A DNA stretch of 64,000 nucleotides, from assembly GCF_900239345.1 (NCBI RefSeq), contig NZ_OESZ01000012.1, positions 248,001 to 312,000 on the forward strand, written 5' to 3'. The notes below the pieces were generated by a model. It was not told the origin of the DNA, made no database searches, and saw only the letters and a list, made by a program, of their open reading frames with translations. Positions 57,193 through 64,000 of this stretch are shown here, piece by piece. The stretch comes from Tenacibaculum dicentrarchi (GTDB lineage Bacteria; Bacteroidota; Bacteroidia; Flavobacteriales; Flavobacteriaceae). Within the stretch, counting starts at the first letter, position 1; every line of letters starts with the position of its first letter. The position numbers were made by a program, and so were the translations under genes.

Positions 57193-58164
57193 TTATTTGA
57201 TAAAAACTTCTAAAAGTTTAGCATTTTTGGTGATAACAGTTACATTTTTAATGCAAGATGGCACTAAAATAGTTTCACCTAAACGAAGTTTTTCATGTTG
57301 ATTTTCATAGACAAAAATTACGGTTCCTTCCACGCACATATAAATTACGAAACTATCTTTATCATGGTTATTGATGATAAAATCTTGTGTTAAATGCAAA
57401 TAATTTGTGGTAAAATATTTACAATCGACAATTGTTGATGGATTATTTTTACGTTTTAAATACTCGGCTTTATAGTTTGATTTTGCCGAATAATCAATGG
57501 CATCTAAAGCCAAATTCAGGTGTAAATCTCTTAATTTTCCGTTGGAATCTTTTCTTCCCCAATCGGAAATTCGATAGGTAACATCCGACGTTTCTTGTAT
57601 TTCTGCCAACAAAACACCTTTTCCAATAGCGTGTACACGTCCTGATGGCACTAAAAAAGTATCACCTTTTTTAACATAATCTACATTTAATAATGCTAAT
57701 TCATCGTTATTTTCAACGGTTTTTAAGAATGATTTTTTGTCGGTTTCCTCTGAAAAACCAATAATTATTTTTGCTTTTTTATCAGCATCTACAATATACC
57801 ACATTTCGGTTTTCCCGAGCGAGTTATGTCTTTTTTGTGCCAAAACATCATTCGGATGTACTTGTAAACTTAATTTACGTTTAGCATCAATAAATTTAAT
57901 TAATAGCGGGAATTTATCTCCAAAAATTAAATATACTTTTTCACCAACAATTTGTTCTTTAAATTCCTGAATAAGTTCTTTTAAAGAGCATCCTTTTAAA
58001 TTGCCATTATTAACGATTGAAATATCTTCTTGTACGTCTGAAATTTCCCAACTCTCACCAACATCTTTTTTGGTTGCTTTTTTATGGAGTACTGTTTTTA
58101 ATTTTTGTCCGCCCCAAATTTTAGATTTTAAAATTGGTTCAAATCGTAATAATTGATGTATCAT
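57193..58164 (-). CDS. manA: Mannose-6-phosphate isomerase, class I
   Basis: 323 aa, cupin metalloenzyme of the Firmicutes/Bacteroidetes short form. Interconverts mannose 6-phosphate and fructose 6-phosphate. Seen: LSLQVHPNDVLAQKRHNSLG and KTEMWYIVD with the zinc ligands, VPSGRVHAIGKGVLLAEIQE and YRISDWGRKDSNGKLRDLH. Third gene of the idi-queD-manA run, 2 nt after queD. Confidence 0.93.
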   Translation of the reverse strand: MIHQLLRFEPILKSKIWGGQKLKTVLHKKATKKDVGESWEISDVQEDISIVNNGNLKGCSLKELIQEFKEQIVGEKVYLIFGDKFPLLIKFIDAKRKLSLQVHPNDVLAQKRHNSLGKTEMWYIVDADKKAKIIIGFSEETDKKSFLKTVENNDELALLNVDYVKKGDTFLVPSGRVHAIGKGVLLAEIQETSDVTYRISDWGRKDSNGKLRDLHLNLALDAIDYSAKSNYKAEYLKRKNNPSTIVDCKYFTTNYLHLTQDFIINNHDKDSFVIYMCVEGTVIFVYENQHEKLRLGETILVPSCIKNVTVITKNAKLLEVFIK

Positions 58165-58166
58165 GT

Positions 58167-58580
58167 CTAAGCCCCATTATAAGTAACGTAATTTCTTTGA
58201 GTTTCATAAAGCGTAATTTCTAGCGCTAAATTTACAGGAATATGACCGCGTAATTTATTAAATATTACTACTGATATATTTTCAGCTGTTGGATTCAAAT
58301 TTTCAAAATCAGCAACATCTAGGTTTAAATTTTTATGGTCAAACACATCTTCTACTTCATCTTTAATCAATGTTTTTAGAATTCCTAAATCATACACATA
58401 CCCTGTTTCTTTATCTATTTCTCCCGTTAAAGAAACGATTAAATCGTAATTATGCCCATGATAATTCGGATTACTACATTTCCCGAAAATTTGCTGATTT
58501 TTTTCATCAGACCAATCAGGGTTAAACAACCTGTGAGCAGCATTAAAATGGGCTTTTCTATGTACAGTTACTTTAGGCAT
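58167..58580 (-). CDS. 6-Pyruvoyl-tetrahydropterin synthase / QueD family protein
   Basis: 137 aa. Zinc ligands are in HFNAAHRLF and YHGHNYDL, and the catalytic Cys is in FGKCSNPNYHGHN. It ends ITLYETQRNYVTYNG. In bacteria the usual role is 6-carboxytetrahydropterin synthase for queuosine; a pterin role cannot be ruled out. Sits between idi and manA, 13 nt after idi. Confidence 0.93.
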   Translation of the reverse strand: MPKVTVHRKAHFNAAHRLFNPDWSDEKNQQIFGKCSNPNYHGHNYDLIVSLTGEIDKETGYVYDLGILKTLIKDEVEDVFDHKNLNLDVADFENLNPTAENISVVIFNKLRGHIPVNLALEITLYETQRNYVTYNGA

Positions 58581-58593
58581 TTTTTAGGTTTTT

Positions 58594-59124
58594 TTAAGAA
58601 TTTATAAGCGATTTTTTTAAAACATCGTACGATTCTTTAAATATAATTTTAAACCAAGCCGTGTAAATTTCTGGCTTTTCTTCCATATCTTTTTTAACAG
58701 CTTCTAAAGGCATCCATTTATAACTTTCAGCTTCTTCTTTATTAATGTTTGGCTCATCATTAAAAATTCCAATCATTACGTGGTCTAATTCATGCTCGGT
58801 TAATCCGTTATCAAAAGGAGCTTTATAAATAAATGAAAATACTTCTTTTAATTCACAAACAAAACCCATTTCTTCTTGAAGCCTACGTTTTCCTGCTCCT
58901 AAATTCGTTTCGCCATCTCTTTGATGTGAACAACAGGTATTTGTCCATAATAAAGGAGAGTGATATTTATCCGAAGCCCTTTGTTGTAGCATTAACTCTT
59001 TTTTATCATTAAAAACAAAAACAGAAAATGCCCTGTGTAATAACGCTTTTTCATGTGCTTCTATTTTTTCCATTAATCCAATAGGATTATCGTGAACATC
59101 TACTAATATGACCTGTTCTTTCAT
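58594..59124 (-). CDS. idi: Isopentenyl-diphosphate delta-isomerase, type 1
   Basis: 176 aa, Nudix fold. Interconverts IPP and DMAPP for isoprenoids, including the menaquinone tail. Catalytic Cys in WTNTCCSHQRDGE, catalytic Glu in EHELDHVMIG, and the Nudix-like GAGKRRLQEEMGF. First gene of the run; a promoter lies 20 nt upstream. Confidence 0.95.
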   Translation of the reverse strand: MKEQVILVDVHDNPIGLMEKIEAHEKALLHRAFSVFVFNDKKELMLQQRASDKYHSPLLWTNTCCSHQRDGETNLGAGKRRLQEEMGFVCELKEVFSFIYKAPFDNGLTEHELDHVMIGIFNDEPNINKEEAESYKWMPLEAVKKDMEEKPEIYTAWFKIIFKESYDVLKKSLINS

Positions 59125-59143
59125 GTTTATTTTTTGCTAAAAG

Positions 59144-59174
59144 CAAACATACAAAATTGCTATCAATTCAACAA
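59144..59174 (-). promoter_or_regulatory. Promoter of idi-queD-manA
   Basis: TTG (59174-59172), a 20-nt spacer, TATGTTTG (59151-59144) on the minus strand. Confidence 0.65.
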
Positions 59175-59205
59175 TTAAAGCTTTAGAGAGTTAAGCAGTA
59201 AACCC

Positions 59206-59236
59206 TTGAAAAATTAAGCATTAAACCGTACCTTCG
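59206..59236 (+). promoter_or_regulatory. Promoter of prfC
   Basis: TTG (59206-59208), a 20-nt spacer, TACCTTCG (59229-59236), a common variant of TAnnTTTG. It gives a short leader of about 15 nt. Confidence 0.6.
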
Positions 59237-59255
59237 CACCCTTAAAATTTGATAG

Positions 59256-60845
59256 ATGGGCTTTTTAGAAGAAATACAAAAACGACGTACATTCGGAATT
59301 ATATCACACCCCGATGCTGGTAAAACTACTTTAACTGAAAAGTTATTATTATTTGGTGGAGCAATTCAGGAAGCTGGTGCGGTAAAAAACAACAAAATAA
59401 AAAAGGGAGCAACTTCCGATTTTATGGAAATTGAACGTCAAAGAGGAATTTCCGTAGCCACATCTGTATTGGCTTTTATTTATCGAGATAAAAAAATAAA
59501 TATATTAGATACCCCTGGGCATAAAGATTTTGCCGAAGATACTTTTAGAACCTTAACCGCTGTTGATAGTGTTATCGTTGTAATTGATGTTGCAAAAGGT
59601 GTAGAACCTCAAACTGAAAAATTAGTCGAGGTTTGTAGAATGCGTAAAATTCCGATGCTGGTTTTTATCAATAAATTGGATAGAGAAGGAAAAGATGCTT
59701 TCGATTTATTAGATGAAGTAGAGCAAAAATTAGGTTTACGTGTTACTCCGATGAGTTTTCCTATTGGAATGGGGTACGATTTTAAAGGAATTTATAATAT
59801 TTGGGAAAAAAAATTAAATCTTTTTTCTGCTGAAAATAAAACAAAAATTTCAGAAGGTGTTCAGTTTGATGATTTATCAAATCCTAAACTAGATGAAATT
59901 ATTGGCGAAACTGCTGCCGAAACTTTAAGAGAAGAAGCAGAATTAGTTGCCGAAGTATATCCTGAATTTAATCAAGATGAATATTTAGCGGGTGATTTAC
60001 AACCTGTTTTCTTTGGTTCGGCTTTAAATAATTTTGGTGTAAAAGAATTATTAGATGCTTTTATTGAAATTGCACCTGAACCACAACCTAAAAAATCAGA
60101 AGAACGTTTAGTCGATTCTAAAGAAGAAAAATTAACAGGTTTTGTATTTAAGATTCACGCAAATATGGACCCTAAACACAGAGATAGACTTGCTTTTATC
60201 AAAATTGTATCAGGTACTTTTAGACGAAACTCTCCTTATTTACATGTTCGTAATGGTAAGAAAATGAAGTTTTCGAGCCCAAATGCTTTTTTTGCTGAAA
60301 AGAAACAAATTGTTGATGAATCTTTTCCTGGTGATATTGTGGGTGTTCATGATACAGGAAATTTCAAAATTGGCGATACGTTAACCGAAGGTGAAAAATT
60401 AAATTTCAAAGGAATTCCAAGTTTTTCACCAGAGCATTTCCGCTATGTAAACAATGCCGACCCAATGAAATCTAAACAATTATACAAAGGTTTAGACCAA
60501 TTAATGGATGAAGGGGTTGCTCAGTTATTTACTATGGATATGAATGGTCGTAGAATTGTAGGTACTGTAGGTGCTTTACAATACGAGGTTATTCAGTACA
60601 GATTAGAACATGAATATGGTGCAAAATGTACGTATGAAAATATATCTGTACATAAAGCTTGTTGGGTACAACCTGAAGATGAAAAAAATGAAGAGTTTAA
60701 AGAATTTAAACGTGTTAAACAACGTTATTTAGCTAAAGATAAACAAGGAAAATTAGTATTTTTAGCTGATTCTGCTTTTACTATGCAAATGACACAAAGT
60801 AAATATCCTACTGTAAAACTACATTTCACAAGTGAATTTGAATAA
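59256..60845 (+). CDS. prfC: Peptide chain release factor 3
   Basis: 529 aa. GTPase that recycles RF1/RF2 from the ribosome. G-motifs: SHPDAGKTTL (P-loop), RQRGISVATSV (switch I), DTPGHKDF (G3) and NKLD (G4). The RF3-specific C-terminal domain (GALQYEVIQYRLEHEYGAKC) is present. Its last 14 nt overlap the next gene. Confidence 0.97.
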   Translation: MGFLEEIQKRRTFGIISHPDAGKTTLTEKLLLFGGAIQEAGAVKNNKIKKGATSDFMEIERQRGISVATSVLAFIYRDKKINILDTPGHKDFAEDTFRTLTAVDSVIVVIDVAKGVEPQTEKLVEVCRMRKIPMLVFINKLDREGKDAFDLLDEVEQKLGLRVTPMSFPIGMGYDFKGIYNIWEKKLNLFSAENKTKISEGVQFDDLSNPKLDEIIGETAAETLREEAELVAEVYPEFNQDEYLAGDLQPVFFGSALNNFGVKELLDAFIEIAPEPQPKKSEERLVDSKEEKLTGFVFKIHANMDPKHRDRLAFIKIVSGTFRRNSPYLHVRNGKKMKFSSPNAFFAEKKQIVDESFPGDIVGVHDTGNFKIGDTLTEGEKLNFKGIPSFSPEHFRYVNNADPMKSKQLYKGLDQLMDEGVAQLFTMDMNGRRIVGTVGALQYEVIQYRLEHEYGAKCTYENISVHKACWVQPEDEKNEEFKEFKRVKQRYLAKDKQGKLVFLADSAFTMQMTQSKYPTVKLHFTSEFE

Positions 60846-62388
60846 AAAAAATAGCCTATTTTGGTTTTTAATTCTTGCTTATTCTTTTTCATTTTCGCAA
60901 GAATTAAAAACCTTAAAAGGAACAGTATTACAGAATAAAGTTCGTTTGAATTTTATTCCTGTAAAAATGCCTACGGATAAATTCCCAGATTTAAAACCGA
61001 CAATGGGCTTGGCAGGATTACATTATCAAATTCCAATTAATAATTGGTTATATGGTGGTGCAGGATTTCATTTTGCCGTTACTGGCGACCAAGGTGGATT
61101 ATTTACTTTAGGTGCAGAATTAGGTGTAAATAAACAACTTTATAAAAATTTATATATAGATGCAAACCTTCATTTTGGTGGCGGTGGTGGCTACAGAAAT
61201 TTAGTTAATGATGGCGGGTTTATAAATCCGAATATTGGTTTACAGTATAAAAAGAACAACTATTCTGTTGGAATACAATACAGTCATTTAAATTTTTTAT
61301 CAGGAGAAATAAAAAGTAATTCGGTTTCTTTATTTGTTGAAATACCAAGTGTTTTACGTTTTACTGATTATAATAAAGCACATAAAAATTTTATAGCAAA
61401 AAATATTTCTTCGGATGATTTTTGGCATAAACCTATTGTGAAAAATGCACAGCAAATTCGTTTTGACTTTTTTAAACCTTTTGGGAATTCTAAAAAAGAT
61501 AACGGAACAACTTTAAATGAAACATTATATGTGCTAGGTTTTGAATATCAAAAATATATAAACGAAAATACTTTTTTATTCGCTCATACTGATGCCATAT
61601 ATAAAGGACTACGTGCAGGTTTTATGGACTTGTTTTTTGGTGCAGGATATCATCCTTATCAATCAAAATACATCAATATTTTTACAAAATTAGGTGTTGG
61701 AGCTGCTGGTGGTCGTGTTGCTCCTGAAGGTGGTTTAATGATATATCCATCCGCAGGAATCGACTTAAAAATAACTGACAAATTTGCTTTAAGTGGTCAC
61801 GGAGGTTATTATCGTGCTATTGCTGGCGATTTAGAAGCATATACTGTTGGTTTCGGATTAAAATATTACGGATTAAACGGAGGAACAACATCCGAAGAAA
61901 AAAAATACACCAATTTTTATACACAAGGTTTACGTATTGAAATTCAAAATCAAACTTATTTTGATGTTGCAAAAACTGATGATAAATTTGATGTCAAAGA
62001 AATTGATTTACAACTTATCGGATTAAAAGTAAATTACGATATTAATAAATGGCTATACATTGCTGGAGAAGCTAGTTTTGCTTACGATGGTCGCTCAGGT
62101 GGTTATGCTCATGGATTAGTTGGTGGAGGAATTTATTATCCTCGATTTTTAAATAATAAAATCCGTGGTTTTGCTGAATTGATGGCTGGTGCTGGTGGTG
62201 GTGCTGGCGTAGATACCGATGAAGGTATTATTGTGCGTCCAACACTTGGTTTTAGTTATGATATTCATGAAAGTATTTCAATTCTTGCATCAGGTGGAAA
62301 ATATTATTCGCCTTTCGGAAATGTAAATTCAACAAATATTAACATAGGTTTAAGCTTAAACCTTTCAACTTTATCAGTAAAGAACTAA
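60832..62388 (+). CDS. Putative outer-membrane beta-barrel protein
   Basis: 518 aa. Start GTG at 60832 (or TTG at 60838) within the end of prfC; no ATG is near. A signal peptide (NSLFWFLILAYSFSFSQ) is followed by strands with aromatic ends and Gly-rich turns. The layout repeats: YGGAGFHFAVTGDQGGLF and FGGGGGYRN early, then IAGEASFAYDGRSGGYAHG and AGAGGGAGVDTD late, suggesting an internal duplication. Function unknown; the overlap with prfC suggests coupled expression. Confidence 0.75.
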   Translation: MNLNKKNSLFWFLILAYSFSFSQELKTLKGTVLQNKVRLNFIPVKMPTDKFPDLKPTMGLAGLHYQIPINNWLYGGAGFHFAVTGDQGGLFTLGAELGVNKQLYKNLYIDANLHFGGGGGYRNLVNDGGFINPNIGLQYKKNNYSVGIQYSHLNFLSGEIKSNSVSLFVEIPSVLRFTDYNKAHKNFIAKNISSDDFWHKPIVKNAQQIRFDFFKPFGNSKKDNGTTLNETLYVLGFEYQKYINENTFLFAHTDAIYKGLRAGFMDLFFGAGYHPYQSKYINIFTKLGVGAAGGRVAPEGGLMIYPSAGIDLKITDKFALSGHGGYYRAIAGDLEAYTVGFGLKYYGLNGGTTSEEKKYTNFYTQGLRIEIQNQTYFDVAKTDDKFDVKEIDLQLIGLKVNYDINKWLYIAGEASFAYDGRSGGYAHGLVGGGIYYPRFLNNKIRGFAELMAGAGGGAGVDTDEGIIVRPTLGFSYDIHESISILASGGKYYSPFGNVNSTNINIGLSLNLSTLSVKN

Positions 62389-62446
62389 TTTTGCTTTTTC
62401 TTCGGAAGAAGTGTTTTTAATATATTAACAAGATAATTTAATAAAA

Positions 62447-63376
62447 ATGAATAACGGAATTTACGCAAAGTTCACAACACCAAAAGGTGCTATTTTAGTG
62501 AATTTAGAATACGAAAAAACTCCTGGAACTGTAGGTAACTTTGTTGCTTTAGCAGAAGGAAATTTAGATAACACTGCAAAACCACAAGGAACTCCATATT
62601 ATAATGGATTAAAGTTTCACCGTGTAATTGCTGATTTTATGATTCAAGGAGGATGTCCTCAAGGAACTGGAACAGGAAACCCTGGTTATAAATTTGAAGA
62701 TGAATTTCACCCAGATTTAAAACACGATGCTCCTGGAAAATTATCTATGGCAAATGCAGGTCCTGGAACAAATGGTTCTCAGTTTTTTATCACGCATACT
62801 CCTACTCCTCATTTAGATGGTAATCATACTGTTTTTGGAAATGTTGTTGAAGGACAAGATGTTGTTGATGCTGTTCAGCAAGGAGATTCAATGGATGTTG
62901 AAATTATTCGTGTAGGTGAAACTGCTGAAAACTTTAATGCAGTTGAAGCTTTTAGAACTTTTGAAGGAGCTCGTGAAAAACGTGAAGCTGATGCAATTGC
63001 AAAACAAAAAGAATTATTAGACTCTGTTGCTAAAGGTTATGACGAAACTCCATCAGGATTACGTTATAAAATTTTACAAAATGGAGATGGTAAACAAGCT
63101 ACTAAAGGAGCTAATGTTTCTGTACATTATAAAGGTCAATTATTAGACGGTACTGTATTTGATTCATCTTACAAACGTAAGCAACCAATTGATTTTGCTA
63201 TCGGTGTAGGTCAAGTAATTGCTGGTTGGGATGAAGGTATTCAATTATTAAAAGTTGGAGATAAAGCTCGTTTAGTAATTCCATCAAACTTAGCATACGG
63301 AAAAGCTGGTGCAGGAGGTGTGATTCCTCCAAACGCAACCTTAATTTTTGATGTTGAATTAATGGGAGTAAAATAA
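62447..63376 (+). CDS. Peptidyl-prolyl isomerase, cyclophilin-FKBP fusion
   Basis: 309 aa with no signal peptide, so probably cytoplasmic. Residues 1-155 are cyclophilin ([36 protein letters not shown]) and residues about 205-309 are FKBP ([38 protein letters not shown]), joined by a helical linker (about 165-195). Two unrelated prolyl-isomerase folds in one chain is a rare arrangement outside Bacteroidetes as far as I recall. Ends at a terminator. Confidence 0.93.
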   Translation: MNNGIYAKFTTPKGAILVNLEYEKTPGTVGNFVALAEGNLDNTAKPQGTPYYNGLKFHRVIADFMIQGGCPQGTGTGNPGYKFEDEFHPDLKHDAPGKLSMANAGPGTNGSQFFITHTPTPHLDGNHTVFGNVVEGQDVVDAVQQGDSMDVEIIRVGETAENFNAVEAFRTFEGAREKREADAIAKQKELLDSVAKGYDETPSGLRYKILQNGDGKQATKGANVSVHYKGQLLDGTVFDSSYKRKQPIDFAIGVGQVIAGWDEGIQLLKVGDKARLVIPSNLAYGKAGAGGVIPPNATLIFDVELMGVK

Positions 63377-63392
63377 TTTTTTACAACATTTA

Positions 63393-63434
63393 AAAAAAAG
63401 GGCACACTACTTAAAAATAGTGCACCCTTTTTTT
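63393..63434 (+). terminator. Terminator after the cyclophilin-FKBP gene
   Basis: AAAAAGGG ... CACTA paired with TAGTG ... CCCTTTTT, with a small internal mismatch, then T-run. Confidence 0.8.
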
Positions 63435-63557
63435 GTTAACATTAAATTAACATTCTTAACATTAAATATATAATTAATTAAAACAAACTATTTACTTACT
63501 TAAAGCGTAAACAAGAATACTTTAGCATCTTTACAGTGTAACAAAATGCTATCTAAA

Positions 63558-64000
63558 ATGAAAAATCTCCCCCTACTACTGTTGATTATGCTAATTAATT
63601 TATTTAATATACAAAGCCAAGTAAAAGTTTGTGAAAATGCTAAAGACGATGCTATTGATTTAAATGTAATTTCAATTAAAAAATGTGATATTAAAGAAAA
63701 AAATGTTAGGCAAATATCAAAAACAAACATCGTAAGAAAAAGAGTTAATAATCGATCTAGAAAAAAAGAAAATAATTTAAATTCTAACGGTAATAAAGTA
63801 TTAAACCTACCTAACCTATCAAAAGAAGTTTTATTTACCTTAGTTGAAGAAATACCAATGTTTGATTCTTGCAAACACAGCGATAAAGAAAATAATATCA
63901 AATGTTTTAAAGATAAAATTAATAAACATATTCTTAAAAATTTCTATGCAGAAGATTATATTACTGAAAATACTAAAACTAAAGTCTATATTCAATTTAG
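63558..64000 (+). CDS. TonB-like energy-transducer family protein, N-terminal part
   Basis: About 148 residues, cut by the right edge. ATG at 63558 gives a signal peptide (MKNLPLLLLIMLINLFNIQS); an ATG 12 nt earlier is in frame. A Lys/Asn-rich stretch leads to EEIPMFDSCKHSDKENNIKC and FKDKINKHILKNFY, the pattern that opens the TonB C-terminal-like domain in many flavobacterial secreted proteins. It lacks the usual N-terminal membrane anchor of TonB, so it may be a periplasmic relative rather than a true transducer. Confidence 0.75.
   Translation, partial: MKNLPLLLLIMLINLFNIQSQVKVCENAKDDAIDLNVISIKKCDIKEKNVRQISKTNIVRKRVNNRSRKKENNLNSNGNKVLNLPNLSKEVLFTLVEEIPMFDSCKHSDKENNIKCFKDKINKHILKNFYAEDYITENTKTKVYIQF

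Noticed and set aside
63500..63901. Minus-strand 133-codon frame at the right edge
   Set aside because: Shadow of the plus-strand TonB-like gene, which has the signal peptide and domain pattern.

Overview
The window is chromosomal DNA of an AT-rich member of the Bacteroidetes, almost certainly a marine-type Flavobacteriaceae (Tenacibaculum/Polaribacter-like; the genus is an inference). The evidence is roughly 30% G+C by eye, promoters of the Bacteroidetes form TTTG-N19-TAnnTTTG, weak Shine-Dalgarno signals, menaquinone genes, a Bacteroidetes-type LptD, and the gene run rplQ-carA-eno-gltA. I saw no tRNA, rRNA, insertion sequence or CRISPR array.

1-6.8 kb is accessory and is the highlight. It is a complete retron-type operon on the minus strand: a WGR + HEAT/ARM-repeat protein (1012 aa), a winged-helix/SWIM zinc-finger protein (543 aa), a 221-nt non-coding RNA with retron msr-msd architecture (15-bp a1/a2 end repeats, an 8-bp msr hairpin, a 27-bp msd hairpin), and a 513-aa reverse transcriptase with the retron signatures NAxxH, YxDD and VTG and an unusual coiled-coil N-terminal extension. 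It is probably an anti-phage system in which the two accessory proteins are the effector or regulator. A double-palindrome repeat lies on its distal side and a strong hairpin separates it from the thiamine operon.

6.9-14.4 kb is a thiamine operon (minus strand) under a TPP riboswitch: thiS, thiC, a TenI/ThiE-like paralogue, thiD, thiE, thiG, thiH, thiF-rhodanese. Then come arginase and citrate synthase, a 0.9-kb AT-rich spacer with dispersed repeats, enolase and carA.

20.4-28 kb holds the distal spc and alpha ribosomal operons (rpsH to rplQ, with secY, infA, rpmJ and rpoA). The spc cluster is cut: rpsH is first and rpsN/rplE are not upstream. A near-perfect promoter and a structured leader precede rpsH, and a second structured leader precedes rpsD. 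28-33.5 kb carries menaquinone genes (menE, menC, menA) mixed with a CPBP protease, an SRPBCC protein and a metal-dependent hydrolase. 33.6-41 kb carries an Fe-S electron-transfer pair, then envelope genes (MlaD-like, amidase, LptD) and ridA.

41.2-64 kb is mostly housekeeping: gapA and pfkA, a sodium:solute symporter, a TPR protein, DUF2853, L-serine dehydratase, YaaA, an MBL hydrolase, a conserved 480-aa protein of unknown role, a kdsB-HAD-CAT-like operon, manA-queD-idi, prfC, an outer-membrane protein, a cyclophilin-FKBP fusion and a truncated TonB-like protein at the right edge. Many genes end in clear Rho-independent terminators, several shared by convergent genes. Three copies of one dispersed non-coding repeat family and several palindromic repeats lie between genes.
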